The notes under the pieces are model-generated. The model was not told where the DNA came from and searched no databases. It worked only from the letters and a program-made list of their open reading frames with translations. Source: Methylophilus sp. TWE2 (lineage in GTDB: Bacteria > Pseudomonadota > Gammaproteobacteria > Burkholderiales > Methylophilaceae). From it: a stretch of 64,000 nt of DNA. Both the position numbers and the translations under genes were made by a program. Numbering within the stretch: position 1 is the stretch's first letter; every line of letters begins with the position of its first letter. The stretch lies in assembly GCF_001183865.1 (NCBI RefSeq), contig NZ_CP012020.1, positions 1,853,838 to 1,917,837 of the forward strand, read 5' to 3'. Below, in pieces: positions 16,701 to 24,438 of this stretch.

Positions 16701-19700
16701 TCGATGGCAGCCAGGCCTGTACTATTGAGGTAACCCAGCCAGCTGACCTGCACAGGCGCTGGTTTTCTGGCAAAAGCCAACAAACGGTTACCTGAGGTGT
16801 GGCCAGACAAGTCAATTAGGATATCAATGCCATCTTCACGGATGCAGTCAGCCAGTGCCTCATCAGACAAATTTGCAACGACACGCCACTGTTTGAAATA
16901 AGGCCGCATCTCGGTTGTGACTTCATCTTCTAGCGTGTAATTGGCGTAAGCAAACAATACCAGCGTGTTATCTTGTGCCAGGGCAGGCAATAACGGCAGC
17001 AGGAAATGCGCAACCGAGTGTGCCCGTAAATCTGCAGAGACAAACCCTACACGTAATGGACGCTTGGCATCTCGCGAATTGGCGTGTTGTTGCCAATGTG
17101 TTTTCAGAGGAGTTTCGTATAACTCGGCATAGGCGGCATGGGCTTGCTCTAAGGCGGCAGTATCTACGCTTTCAGCATGGGTCATGCAAAACAGCAGGTT
17201 ACTGAAACAGTCCGCATACTCAGGCTTGATCAGCAAGGCCTGCTTGAATTGCTGAATCGCTTGTTCGACTTCACCCAGGTCTTTGAGCACTATGCCCAGA
17301 TTGTTATAGGCCGCCGCATAGTCAGGCTTAAGCTGGATGGCATTCCTGAAAGCTTCAGCCGCTGCCACCAGATCATTCTGCGCTTTGAGCACCAGGCCAT
17401 AATAGCAATGCTCCTCTGCATCCCCGGCATTCAGCAACAGTGCTTGTGCAGCGGCGTCACGCGCATCCTTTTTCTGGATCATGAGCACATCAGCCAGCAT
17501 TTTCCAGCCACCAAGCCAGGCGGGATACTCTTGCAGCAAGGTTTGCAAGGCTTGCTCCATCTGTGCGTAGTCTTGCTGCTCAAACAGTTTGAGAATCGCC
17601 TCTTGTTGCTGGATTGAAGGGTGTGTATTTGGTGCAGCTTCCGGCAAAGCGATCTGCCATTCCTGCATCAGGGCTTGCAATGCTTGTGCATGCTGGCCAT
17701 GACGGATAGCGGTTGCCACCACTTGCTCCAACGCGGCCTGTTCATGGGTAGTGTGTAAGGCTGTGAGATAGCTGCTCAACAATTGCCATTGTGCAGGCGC
17801 CAGAGCATATGCTTGGGCAAAGTGTGCGATAGCTTGTGTCTGCTGGCCTGTGTGCCATTCAATCAGGCCCAGGTTATGCATCGCTAGCGCATGCTGGGCA
17901 TCCACCGCCAGAATTTCCTGGTAAAGCTGTTTGGCAGTGGTGAAATCCCCCTGTTGCTGTGCGGCTGAGGCCAAGTCGAACACTTCTGCCATGGAGTCTT
18001 GCAAGGCGCTAGAAGCCGGTTGCTCAACCGTTACAGGCTCCCATTTCTGACGGTAGCTCAGGTAGGTTTCACGCCAGCGTGCACTACCAAACGCGCCGCC
18101 ACTTTGGTGGGTCATACGCACAGGCCATACGCCTAGCTTCAAGCCAGCCTGCGTAGCTGTACGGCAGAAGTCAAGATCATAGAAATGAAATTCGAATTGG
18201 GGATCAAAACGTACGCCACTTTCTAATAGCGTTTTCTTTTGCGCCGCAAGGAATACACCATCCATAAGCTGGCAATCACCAGCAGCATCGCCATAACTGG
18301 AAGACGGCCCAAACGCGTGCATGCCATGGCTGACTGCACCGCGCAGGTATTTGGCATCGTCCCAGGTGAACTGCAAATCAATAAAGCACCAGCCAGGCTG
18401 GCCAGGTTGTATGCGTGCGTTACCAGCCACGCCGATCACATCAAAGTGTGTGAGCCCACGTTGTATGGTTTGTACAAAGGTATTTTCATCGAGCCAGACA
18501 TCGTCGTGGATCAAGACCAGCAGCGCATTCTCTGGCGCGGCTGCGATGGCCGCATTAAATACCTCGGACAAGCCCCGCGTATTTTCATAGGCAACTACTG
18601 GCACCAGGCGCTTATCTTGCTGCATATGGCGCTTGAGTGAACGGCCCAAGGCTGAGTCACGCCAGAAAGCGGTTTCGGTCATGCGGGTAGCACTGACGAC
18701 CCAGACGGGCTCACTGCCGGAAAAAGCTTCTTGCACGGGTGCCTTTGCCAACAATTGCTGTGGCTTTAAGGCAGGCAGCACCTGTTGCCACAGGCCAAAC
18801 AGCAATTGTTCAAAATCCTGCGCAAACTGTTTGGCATTCATTAATGGCGAAGCCAACACCTGTGCGCGCAAAGTTGCCCTTAGTAAGGACAAGGCATCCA
18901 GATCACTGGCGAAGGTAATTGCCTTGTGCACATACTCTTCCCGTGTGTTGGCAATCCAATCCGGCAAACCGGCACAATGCATAAAACTGGCACCCTGACG
19001 GGCAATCAGCGTATCGCCAAGCAACGTCACGGTAGGCACACCCATCCACAACGCTTCGCAGGTGGTCGTACCGCCCGTAAACGGGAATGTATCCAGAATC
19101 ACATCAATCTGGTGATGATTACGCAGGTATTCTTCCCTTGCCACCATCCCGTACAAGGTGCAGCGTGTGGCTGCAATGCCATATTTTGCCAATCTTGCCA
19201 GGGCCTGTTCGCAGATCAATTGATCGCTGAACGCCTTGGTTTGCCAGAACAATCGGGCGTTGGGCAGTGCTTGCAGGATTTCGCCCCAGCAGGCCAATAC
19301 CTCATCGCTGACTTTGCTGTAATTCTGGAAACAACCAAAGGTGACCGCACCGGTACTCAGTGCTGGTAAAGGATTCACTTCAATCTCAAACGGCGGCGCA
19401 GTGAAACACATGCGTGTGTGTGGCAGGTGCACCACCTGCTCGGTAAATTGTTTGGCTACGTCGGCATTGATACTGACTGGATCGGCAATCACATAGTCCA
19501 TGACTGGCAAACCGGTTGTCCCCCAGTATCCCAGCCATGTCGCCTGCACTGGGGCAGGTTTATGGGCAAAAATAGGTAGACGTGTACCGCCAGATAAACC
19601 AGACAAATCCAGCAGGATATGGATGCCGTCTTCACGAATATGTTTGGCTGCCTGGGCGTCGGTGAGGCCAGCCAGCGAACGCCACTGGTTACATAAGTCT

Positions 19701-21280
19701 TTGAGTTCGTGCGAGAAGGCATCTTCACGGCCATCTGTGGAATATCCATAAATCTCCAGTCGGCTGGCATCAAATGTCTGCAACCACTGGTGCAGGAAGT
19801 AACCAACGGGGTGTTTACGTAAATCGGCAGAAACCAGGCCAATACGCAAGCGCTGCTCCTGGGCATGCACTTGCCAGCTATCGTAAGGCGTCACTTCCTT
19901 CATCATGGCCGCGCCCAGCCTATGAGCGTAATCCAGGCTCTCATTGAGCGGCAAGGTATTGCTGTAACTATTGGCAAACAGCAGGTTTCTGAGTGCCATC
20001 ATATGGCCAGGTTCAATGACGAGTGCTTTTTGCAGGGTACGGATGGTGGTCTCAATCTGCCCCATATCCAGGTAGACATTGGCCAGGTTGATGTAACCTG
20101 CCATAAATTCAGGATGAATCCGCAAGGCTTGTTCTAGTTTAGCAATCGCCTCTGTGTAGCGGCCCAGCATGCGCAGGCTGATACCATAATTACTCAAAAC
20201 ACTCTCAGAGTCCGGCAACTGCTCCAGGGCTTTTTCAAAGTGCTGGCAAGCCTTGTCAAAGGCATTCCTGGCGTTCTCGATCAGGCCCAGGTTGGCTTGT
20301 ACATAAGGGTTATCCGGATCAGCTTGCAACGCTTTGTGGCAATAAGCTTCAGCCTCAGCATATAAATGCTGGTTGAACATTTCAGTGGCCAGGTTATTGA
20401 GTGCCTCTGCGCTGAAATCCTGTTTCAGCATGATCTGGTCAATATAAGCCTGGTACTCCCGCATGCGGTGGGTTGCGCGATAGAGTCTGGCCAGGTTTTT
20501 CAATAATGATAATTCGGCAGGATCCAATGCCAGGCCAGCCAATAACCACTGTTCAGCCTCTTCTGTATCACCGTGTTGCAAATACAATGCACCCAGATGG
20601 CTATAAGCCTGTACATAGTCGCGCTGGAGAGCGATGGTCTGCTGAAAAGCATCCATCGCTTCTGTGGTATTGCCCAATTGCTCCAAGGCCACCGCCATAT
20701 TGAAAAAGATGACGGCATTATCGGGTTCAATCTCCACCGCTTCACGGTAATATTGAATCGCTTCCAATGGCTTTTCTGCTTCATGCAGCAAGGTCGCCAG
20801 TTCAAAATTGACACGGCCATCCTGCTGATGAATATTCAGGCCACGGCGCAACACTTTTTCTGCCTCTTTCAATTTCCCTGTCTGTTTCAGCACGCTAGCC
20901 CAGTTAGCATAGGCCTGGCTGAAAGCGGGGTTTAACTTGAGTGTCTGGCGATAATATTTGATGGCTTGGGCATCGTCTTGCAATTGTGCATAGACATTGG
21001 CCAGGTTATAAAGGACCTCGGCATCTTTTTTCAGGCACTTGCTTGCTTGCAAAAACGCCTCAGCGGCGGCCGTTAAATGATCTTGTTGTTGATACAGGCT
21101 GCCAAGTAACTTCCAGGCCAAGCCTTCTTCAGGAAACTCACGCGTAATCTTTTGCGCCAGCGTCAGGCACTGCACCCACTCGCCCTCCTTCCAGGATTGC
21201 ATCAGCGCTTGCATCCAATGGCTGCAATCCTGCGCAGTTGCGGCAGCTGTCGATTGCAAATGGCCCGGCGAGTGTTTCAT
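13790..21280 (-). CDS. Giant multidomain glycosyltransferase: TPR-GT41-GT2-TPR-GT41-TPR-methyltransferase
   Basis: A single frame of about 2496 residues. TPR array at about 30-430; first GT41 (OGT/SPINDLY-like) domain at 475-830 (RIGLVSADLRKHPVGYFLH, then GGTTTCEALWMGVPTVTLLG); GT2-like domain at 855-1080 (LIHDDVWLDEN acidic motif); second TPR block to 1390; second GT41 domain at 1400-1760 (RVGFVSADLRAHSVAHFL, then GVTTTAHALWMGVPTLCVAG); third, short TPR block at 1800-1910; SAM methyltransferase at 1990-2190 (ILELGAGCGAITRFLGEL); then about 300 residues with a kinase-like DATPTNFVMDKSG and FFDLEWD pair. Start uncertain: ATG at 21280 chosen over TTG at 21316, neither with a good ribosome site. 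GT41 enzymes O-glycosylate proteins, and TPRs bind the acceptor. Likely a flagellin or surface-protein glycosylating machine, convergent with the phosphonate operon; the acceptor is inferred. Confidence 0.88.
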   Translation of the reverse strand: MKHSPGHLQSTAAATAQDCSHWMQALMQSWKEGEWVQCLTLAQKITREFPEEGLAWKLLGSLYQQQDHLTAAAEAFLQASKCLKKDAEVLYNLANVYAQLQDDAQAIKYYRQTLKLNPAFSQAYANWASVLKQTGKLKEAEKVLRRGLNIHQQDGRVNFELATLLHEAEKPLEAIQYYREAVEIEPDNAVIFFNMAVALEQLGNTTEAMDAFQQTIALQRDYVQAYSHLGALYLQHGDTEEAEQWLLAGLALDPAELSLLKNLARLYRATHRMREYQAYIDQIMLKQDFSAEALNNLATEMFNQHLYAEAEAYCHKALQADPDNPYVQANLGLIENARNAFDKACQHFEKALEQLPDSESVLSNYGISLRMLGRYTEAIAKLEQALRIHPEFMAGYINLANVYLDMGQIETTIRTLQKALVIEPGHMMALRNLLFANSYSNTLPLNESLDYAHRLGAAMMKEVTPYDSWQVHAQEQRLRIGLVSADLRKHPVGYFLHQWLQTFDASRLEIYGYSTDGREDAFSHELKDLCNQWRSLAGLTDAQAAKHIREDGIHILLDLSGLSGGTRLPIFAHKPAPVQATWLGYWGTTGLPVMDYVIADPVSINADVAKQFTEQVVHLPHTRMCFTAPPFEIEVNPLPALSTGAVTFGCFQNYSKVSDEVLACWGEILQALPNARLFWQTKAFSDQLICEQALARLAKYGIAATRCTLYGMVAREEYLRNHHQIDVILDTFPFTGGTTTCEALWMGVPTVTLLGDTLIARQGASFMHCAGLPDWIANTREEYVHKAITFASDLDALSLLRATLRAQVLASPLMNAKQFAQDFEQLLFGLWQQVLPALKPQQLLAKAPVQEAFSGSEPVWVVSATRMTETAFWRDSALGRSLKRHMQQDKRLVPVVAYENTRGLSEVFNAAIAAAPENALLVLIHDDVWLDENTFVQTIQRGLTHFDVIGVAGNARIQPGQPGWCFIDLQFTWDDAKYLRGAVSHGMHAFGPSSSYGDAAGDCQLMDGVFLAAQKKTLLESGVRFDPQFEFHFYDLDFCRTATQAGLKLGVWPVRMTHQSGGAFGSARWRETYLSYRQKWEPVTVEQPASSALQDSMAEVFDLASAAQQQGDFTTAKQLYQEILAVDAQHALAMHNLGLIEWHTGQQTQAIAHFAQAYALAPAQWQLLSSYLTALHTTHEQAALEQVVATAIRHGQHAQALQALMQEWQIALPEAAPNTHPSIQQQEAILKLFEQQDYAQMEQALQTLLQEYPAWLGGWKMLADVLMIQKKDARDAAAQALLLNAGDAEEHCYYGLVLKAQNDLVAAAEAFRNAIQLKPDYAAAYNNLGIVLKDLGEVEQAIQQFKQALLIKPEYADCFSNLLFCMTHAESVDTAALEQAHAAYAELYETPLKTHWQQHANSRDAKRPLRVGFVSADLRAHSVAHFLLPLLPALAQDNTLVLFAYANYTLEDEVTTEMRPYFKQWRVVANLSDEALADCIREDGIDILIDLSGHTSGNRLLAFARKPAPVQVSWLGYLNSTGLAAIDYYLADSALLPPGQFDQQFSEKLVQLPVNAPFEPHPQAPAVNDLPALTNGYLTFGCFNRPNKITHTAVEHWASLMQAHPGSRMVLGGMGEAGSYNHLQDWFTQAGITADRLSFFPRTDMAGYLKQYHLIDVCLDTFPSNGVTTTAHALWMGVPTLCVAGDRLASRGAMALMQHLGLQDWVADQSQHLLQQAQIVLSDLQALASLRAQLRPRFAGSPLAQPAPLAQALSQALRHMWQTWCQGQAATPFAISSNSPVTSVTETPDKGYSMNTTLNPTPQANELKDSIAEVFQLAVQMQEKGESAQAMSLYQEILNIDAKHAPTYFQLGLLATQTGKTTDALPLLEQAVILAPQQAAYWQAYIEVLSLTAPSSEVLDVITFARQNGLATADADALQLKYRQAVTPTGAAAKGSKGPYIYRAEDNFYQRAQTEAFGYQDVGNAEQRLYDMIRQSRDKSVFSTELSAKATDWPSYYHLTSQRANLLRPFADKIANGKILELGAGCGAITRFLGELGGEVVALEGSPNRARVIGQRCADLKNVTIYSDLIQSFETDEKFDVVTLIGVLEYAQVYVKEPDPLRFLLQTAKSFLKEDGMLIVAIENQLGLKYFCGAPEDHMGQAMYGINDSYSTTSPITFGRVELDALIRSAGFETTELYVPLPDYKTPVSVIYPEGFNQAHRAVGWDVGALAAGSVVHDRQSPRHPTFSLENAWQVIARNNLVEDVANSFMFVAYPQRQSAKLHPEVLAAHYGSQRQAVFSKETQFVYDGQGVVTRTRNTGETARLLQAAWEQAPYHGGQLWMDKLTQLMNRPGWRVEDLAAWASPWLKGLEAATLNAGKTLPEFAGYSALLPSQYFDATPTNFVMDKSGQGHFFDLEWDFAIPLPVAFVALRGLFLTLHRVRSCAKPHAGTPGNIGSLTLAVLELNGYHYRDDQLQAFISVFNRLQNMTQGAPEHQVNGLTAEFTRAELPVRQLFT

Positions 21281-21520
21281 AAAAGAGAAGTCCAAAGATT
21301 TTCTCTTATTATTCAAAACTATGAAGCAGATGCATCGCTTAAAAAAAGCGGAAAAAACCAGTTATCTTCACTGTTCGCCTGATGCGCATTTGAATGGTAT
21401 TGCCCGCTAAGCCGCATGGATATTGGCCCCATGGGCAAAAAAGGAGGTTAGGCTGTGATTGATGCAAGAAAATGATTATTCAAGAAAAGATGGAATCCAC
21501 CGTAAATGTTGGCCAGCATA

Positions 21521-21551
21521 AAAAAACCTCCGAAGATATCGGAGGTTTTTT
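21521..21551 (-). terminator. Intrinsic terminator after the HTH regulator gene
   Basis: AAAAAACCTCCG (21521-21532) and CGGAGGTTTTTT (21540-21551) form a perfect 12-bp stem with a 7-base loop, abutting the stop codon of the regulator gene; it could work in both directions. Confidence 0.88.
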
Positions 21552-21800
21552 CTAGGCAACCTGCTCTTGCGGCACCGGAATATCAGGCTCCCAGCGCACC
21601 AAGGTATACAGATCACATTGCAAATAAGCACACAGCTTATTCAAATGGTCGGTGCTAGCATTGTAGGTCTGGTCTTTTAACATGCGATGCAATGTCATGC
21701 GGCTGATCCCGCTGGCATCTGCAATTTCGGTAATGGTGATGGTTCTGCCCCACTCTAATTGTTTTTTTAAAATAACCGTCTTTAACTCTACGTAAATCAC
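21552..21800 (-). CDS. Small Xre-type helix-turn-helix regulator
   Basis: An 82-residue DNA-binding protein. A helix-turn-helix lies at about residues 20-45: ITEIADASGISRMTLHRML, with the pattern of Cro/C1 family members. The C-terminal part (HLNKLCAYLQCDLYTLVRWE) is the usual end of short Xre regulators. The start is placed at a GTG (21800) with AGGA nine bases upstream; the TTG at 21815 lacks a ribosome site. No toxin or other partner gene adjoins it, so it may be a stand-alone or autoregulating repressor. A perfect inverted repeat (21847-21869) upstream is a candidate operator. Confidence 0.8.
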   Translation of the reverse strand: MIYVELKTVILKKQLEWGRTITITEIADASGISRMTLHRMLKDQTYNASTDHLNKLCAYLQCDLYTLVRWEPDIPVPQEQVA

Positions 21801-21846
21801 ACAACTTCCTGACAACTTTTGATTGTTCGCGTTTTACTACCGCTTT

Positions 21847-21869
21847 GCTAAACTTGGGTAAAGTTTAGC
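21847..21869. promoter_or_regulatory. Inverted repeat upstream of the Xre gene, candidate operator
   Basis: GCTAAACTT (21847-21855) and AAGTTTAGC (21861-21869) are perfect 9-base arms around GGGTA. It lies 47 bp before the chosen GTG start of the HTH gene, where a promoter operator would be expected. The rest of the spacer 21870-22061 shows no gene. Confidence 0.5.
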
Positions 21870-22061
21870 TGACGCATAGATGCTGGAGATTGACCAATAT
21901 CAATCCCTCCTCAAAAACGCAATGACCTGAGGACAACCAACATTATACAATTTTATAAAGTGTTGGCGATGAGTGAAATGACGCATGTCATACTGATTTG
22001 GTTCACGCAATAGAGGATGACTTTACACGCTTTAATGCGAATACATTTTTAAAGGCTAAAA

Positions 22062-22940
22062 TTAACGTTTTCCCCTACCCAATACTTGCGAATAGGCACG
22101 CGTCAGTTCCGCGCCCATCAGGAATATCTGCGCTGAGTAATAGACCCAGATCAATAACACTAAAATAGACCCAGCCGCCCCATAAGCACTGGAAAAGGCA
22201 CTGTTGCCGATGTAGATGCCGATCAGCCACTTGCCGATGGTAAACAAGACCGCCGTTATCACAGCGCCTATCCACACTTCTTCCCATGCAATGTGGGCGC
22301 GTGGCATGGTTTTGTAAATCATGGCAAACATGCCGGTGGTCAACGCAAAACTGAATAAGGTATTTAGCACGCCTGCAATCAACATCCAGCCTGTAAACAT
22401 CGGCGACCACCATTTGCTAATGGCGGCCAGCCCGGCACTAAATACCAATGACACCATCAACAGAAAGCCTATCCCCAGAATCATGCCAAACGATAGCAGT
22501 CGCACACGCAATAAGTGCCATAAGCCGCTGCCTTCGCGCACAGGCGCTTTCCAGATACGGTCTAACGAATCCTGCAACTCACCAAACACAGAAGTCGCCC
22601 CTACAAGTAATAACACCACACCAATCACCGTTGCAGCGATGCCTTCGGTGGGATGACTCACGCTCTCTAGCAGGGTTTGTATCGCCATGGCTCCGCGTTG
22701 CCCCATCAGACTATGCAATTGGCCGATAATCTCGCCACGTGCTGCATCCTGGCCAAACACGAGGCCTGCAATTGAAATCACAATCAACAACAGCGGTGCA
22801 ATCGAAAATAGCGTGTAATAAGCCAGCGCAGCGCCCATGCTTTGCGCGTAATCGTCACGCCATGCATTAAAGGCTGTTTTAAAAAGAAGCCAGATTTGTT
22901 TAATCGACATGCCAGAAACGCTTTTCATTACTTTGTCCAT
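22062..22940 (-). CDS. YihY/BrkB-family inner-membrane protein
   Basis: A 292-residue polytopic membrane protein with about six hydrophobic helices and the family's N-terminal hallmark QSMGAALAYYTLFSIAPLLL at residues 34-53. The loop DSLDRIWKAPVREG and the C-terminal YYSAQIFLMGAELTRAYSQ are also typical of YihY/BrkB (formerly misnamed ribonuclease BN). The molecular role of the family is unclear; a transport or envelope function is assumed. The gene stands alone, with several possible ATG starts; the outermost at 22940 was taken. Confidence 0.9.
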   Translation of the reverse strand: MDKVMKSVSGMSIKQIWLLFKTAFNAWRDDYAQSMGAALAYYTLFSIAPLLLIVISIAGLVFGQDAARGEIIGQLHSLMGQRGAMAIQTLLESVSHPTEGIAATVIGVVLLLVGATSVFGELQDSLDRIWKAPVREGSGLWHLLRVRLLSFGMILGIGFLLMVSLVFSAGLAAISKWWSPMFTGWMLIAGVLNTLFSFALTTGMFAMIYKTMPRAHIAWEEVWIGAVITAVLFTIGKWLIGIYIGNSAFSSAYGAAGSILVLLIWVYYSAQIFLMGAELTRAYSQVLGRGKR

Positions 22941-23076
22941 CTTGAGTGACTAATGCTTTGCAAATAACATAAGGATAGTAAATTCTGAGGAGGAGGTGCA
23001 TCAGTTCATGCCGCGCTAACATGTCAGAAAGGGCTGACGAGCGGTCTAATTTTTTGAGCTGGTTGACTGGAAATGA

Positions 23077-23109
23077 AAAAAGGACTTAGAAAAGCTCTAA
23101 GTCCTTTTT
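23077..23109 (-). terminator. Intrinsic terminator of the tRNA cluster
   Basis: AAAAAGGACTTAGA (23077-23090) pairs with TCTAAGTCCTTTTT (23096-23109) around AAAGC. On the minus strand it lies six bases after tRNA-Leu and ends in a T-run. Confidence 0.88.
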
Positions 23110-23114
23110 GATAC

Positions 23115-23201
23115 TGGTGCCCGGAGCCGGAATCGAACCGGCACAGCCGTTAAGCCGAGGGATTTTAAGTCCCTTGTGTCTACCAGTTTCACCATCCGGG
23201 C
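23115..23201 (-). tRNA. tRNA-Leu (UAA)
   Basis: On the minus strand the 87-base sequence starts GCCCGGATGGTGAAACTGG and ends CCGGGCACCA. It has a long variable arm, the T-loop GGTTCGATTCC, and the anticodon loop CTTAAAA with anticodon UAA. The CCA end is encoded. Last member of the four-tRNA group. Confidence 0.97.
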
Positions 23202-23270
23202 GAAGTCTGACAAGTTTTGTATTCTAACACCTGATCAGCTTTGCATAGCATGGGTGTTTAAAGAGGAATA

Positions 23271-23346
23271 TGGAGCGGGAAACGAGTCTCGAACTCGCGA
23301 CCTCAACCTTGGCAAGGTTGCGCTCTACCAACTGAGCTATTCCCGC
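23271..23346 (-). tRNA. tRNA-Gly (GCC), copy 1
   Basis: A 76-base minus-strand cloverleaf: acceptor GCGGGAA with TTCCCGC, D-arm AGCTCAGTTGGTAGAGC, anticodon loop TTGCCAA (GCC), T-arm GAGTTCGAGACTC, encoded CCA. It appears identical to the copy at 23487-23562, with tRNA-Cys between them. Confidence 0.97.
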
Positions 23347-23351
23347 ATATC

Positions 23352-23425
23352 TGGAGGCGCGAGCCGGAGTCGAACCGGCCTAAACGGCTTTGCAGGCCGC
23401 GGCATAACCGCTTTGCTATCGCGCC
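23352..23425 (-). tRNA. tRNA-Cys (GCA)
   Basis: A 74-base minus-strand cloverleaf: acceptor GGCGCGA with TCGCGCC, discriminator T, encoded CCA, and anticodon loop CTGCAAA giving GCA. It lies five bases before tRNA-Gly copy 1 in the direction of transcription. Confidence 0.97.
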
Positions 23426-23460
23426 AGAACCAACAACATAAAAACAACTTATGTTAAAAA

Positions 23461-23479
23461 GGGAAAGCTGCGCTTTCCC
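23461..23479 (-). terminator. Terminator-like hairpin between tRNA-Gly copy 2 and tRNA-Cys
   Basis: GGGAAAGC (23461-23468) and GCTTTCCC (23472-23479) form an 8-bp stem with a 3-base loop, followed on the minus strand by TTTTTAACAT. It could end part of the tRNA transcripts or act as a processing signal. Confidence 0.6.
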
Positions 23480-23486
23480 CAGAATT

Positions 23487-23562
23487 TGGAGCGGGAAACG
23501 AGTCTCGAACTCGCGACCTCAACCTTGGCAAGGTTGCGCTCTACCAACTGAGCTATTCCCGC
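23487..23562 (-). tRNA. tRNA-Gly (GCC), copy 2
   Basis: Same 76-base sequence as the copy at 23271-23346 (anticodon GCC, encoded CCA). It is the first gene of the minus-strand cluster Gly-Cys-Gly-Leu, which follows pgsA on the same strand. Confidence 0.97.
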
Positions 23563-23715
23563 GTATTTCCTTGCGTCATGCGTCGTAAGGAAGCTGGCAT
23601 TTTAATGATTTTAAGACCGGTGTCAAGGAAGATTTTGAAAATAATGTTTCTTTTTATACTTGCTTTTTAAGGGCTTCTAACAATTCAAGTTGCTCATATT
23701 TTTTACTCGTGTGCC

Positions 23716-23822
23716 AGACAAGGCGCGATTAAAAAATTTGCGAGCACGCGATTCAAGCATTGCCTGCTTACCCCATGATATGGGCAACGCCGTATTGCGA
23801 CGGAAATTGAATTGATAGAAGT
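23716..23822 (-). repeat. Dispersed intergenic repeat, copy A
   Basis: A 107-bp element lying directly after the pgsA stop. Its ends match, in opposite orientation, the element at 30711-30816: AGACAAGGCGCGATTAAAAA at one end and GCAACGCCGTAT, GCGACG, then ATAGAAGT at the other. The middle differs and carries a small palindrome (CCCAT-GAT-ATGGG). No coding sense is visible. Confidence 0.75.
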
Positions 23823-23827
23823 ACTGT

Positions 23828-24409
23828 TTAGATGGTTTCGCGTATTGCCGGCCACGCTGCACGCAGGTAATACCCCATAGAAACCAGGGTCAGCAAAGCG
23901 GCAATCACGATCAACCATTCGCCCAGCCATTGTATATTTACCCCAAACAGCGGGTCGTACCAGAGTAGCAAAATAATGGCGACCATTTGTGCGGCGGTTT
24001 TGATTTTACCGACCATAGCAACGGCGACATTGGCACTTTTACCGATGCTGGCCATCCATTCGCGCAAGGCACTGATGGCAATCTCACGGCCAATAATAAT
24101 TAGCGCCACCACGGCACCAACCCGATGCAATTCAACCAACACAATCAGGGCTGCGGCCACCATGAGTTTGTCTGCAACCGGGTCAAGAAAGGCGCCAAAC
24201 TTCGACATCTGGTGATATTTGCGTGCCCAGTATCCGTCCAGCCAGTCAGTCAGTGCCGCCAGGATAAACACGCTAGCAGCAGTTAAATTCACCCAATGTG
24301 CGGGCATTGCATCAGGCGTCACGGCATTCGCTGGCAGGTAAAAGATGCCAACAAACACCGGAATCATGGCAATGCGCAACAGGGTAAGTATATTCGGGAT
24401 ATTCCACAT
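23828..24409 (-). CDS. pgsA: CDP-diacylglycerol-glycerol-3-phosphate 3-phosphatidyltransferase
   Basis: A 193-residue membrane protein, the normal size for PgsA. It begins MWNIPNILTLLRIAMIP, the standard N terminus, and carries the CDP-alcohol phosphotransferase motif DG-x2-AR-x8-G-x3-D-x3-D within DWLDGYWARKYHQMSK, then FGAFLDPVADK (about residues 60-86). It makes phosphatidylglycerophosphate, the precursor of phosphatidylglycerol and cardiolipin, in the inner membrane. It follows uvrC by 29 bp on the same strand, the uvrC-pgsA-tRNA order common in beta- and gammaproteobacteria. Confidence 0.96.
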   Translation of the reverse strand: MWNIPNILTLLRIAMIPVFVGIFYLPANAVTPDAMPAHWVNLTAASVFILAALTDWLDGYWARKYHQMSKFGAFLDPVADKLMVAAALIVLVELHRVGAVVALIIIGREIAISALREWMASIGKSANVAVAMVGKIKTAAQMVAIILLLWYDPLFGVNIQWLGEWLIVIAALLTLVSMGYYLRAAWPAIRETI

Positions 24410-24438
24410 GTTATTTTTGATGGCTGAATACTAAGGAC

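Noticed and set aside
23176..23457. A 93-codon plus-strand frame over the tRNA genes
   Set aside because: It is fully covered by tRNA-Leu, tRNA-Gly and tRNA-Cys on the minus strand.
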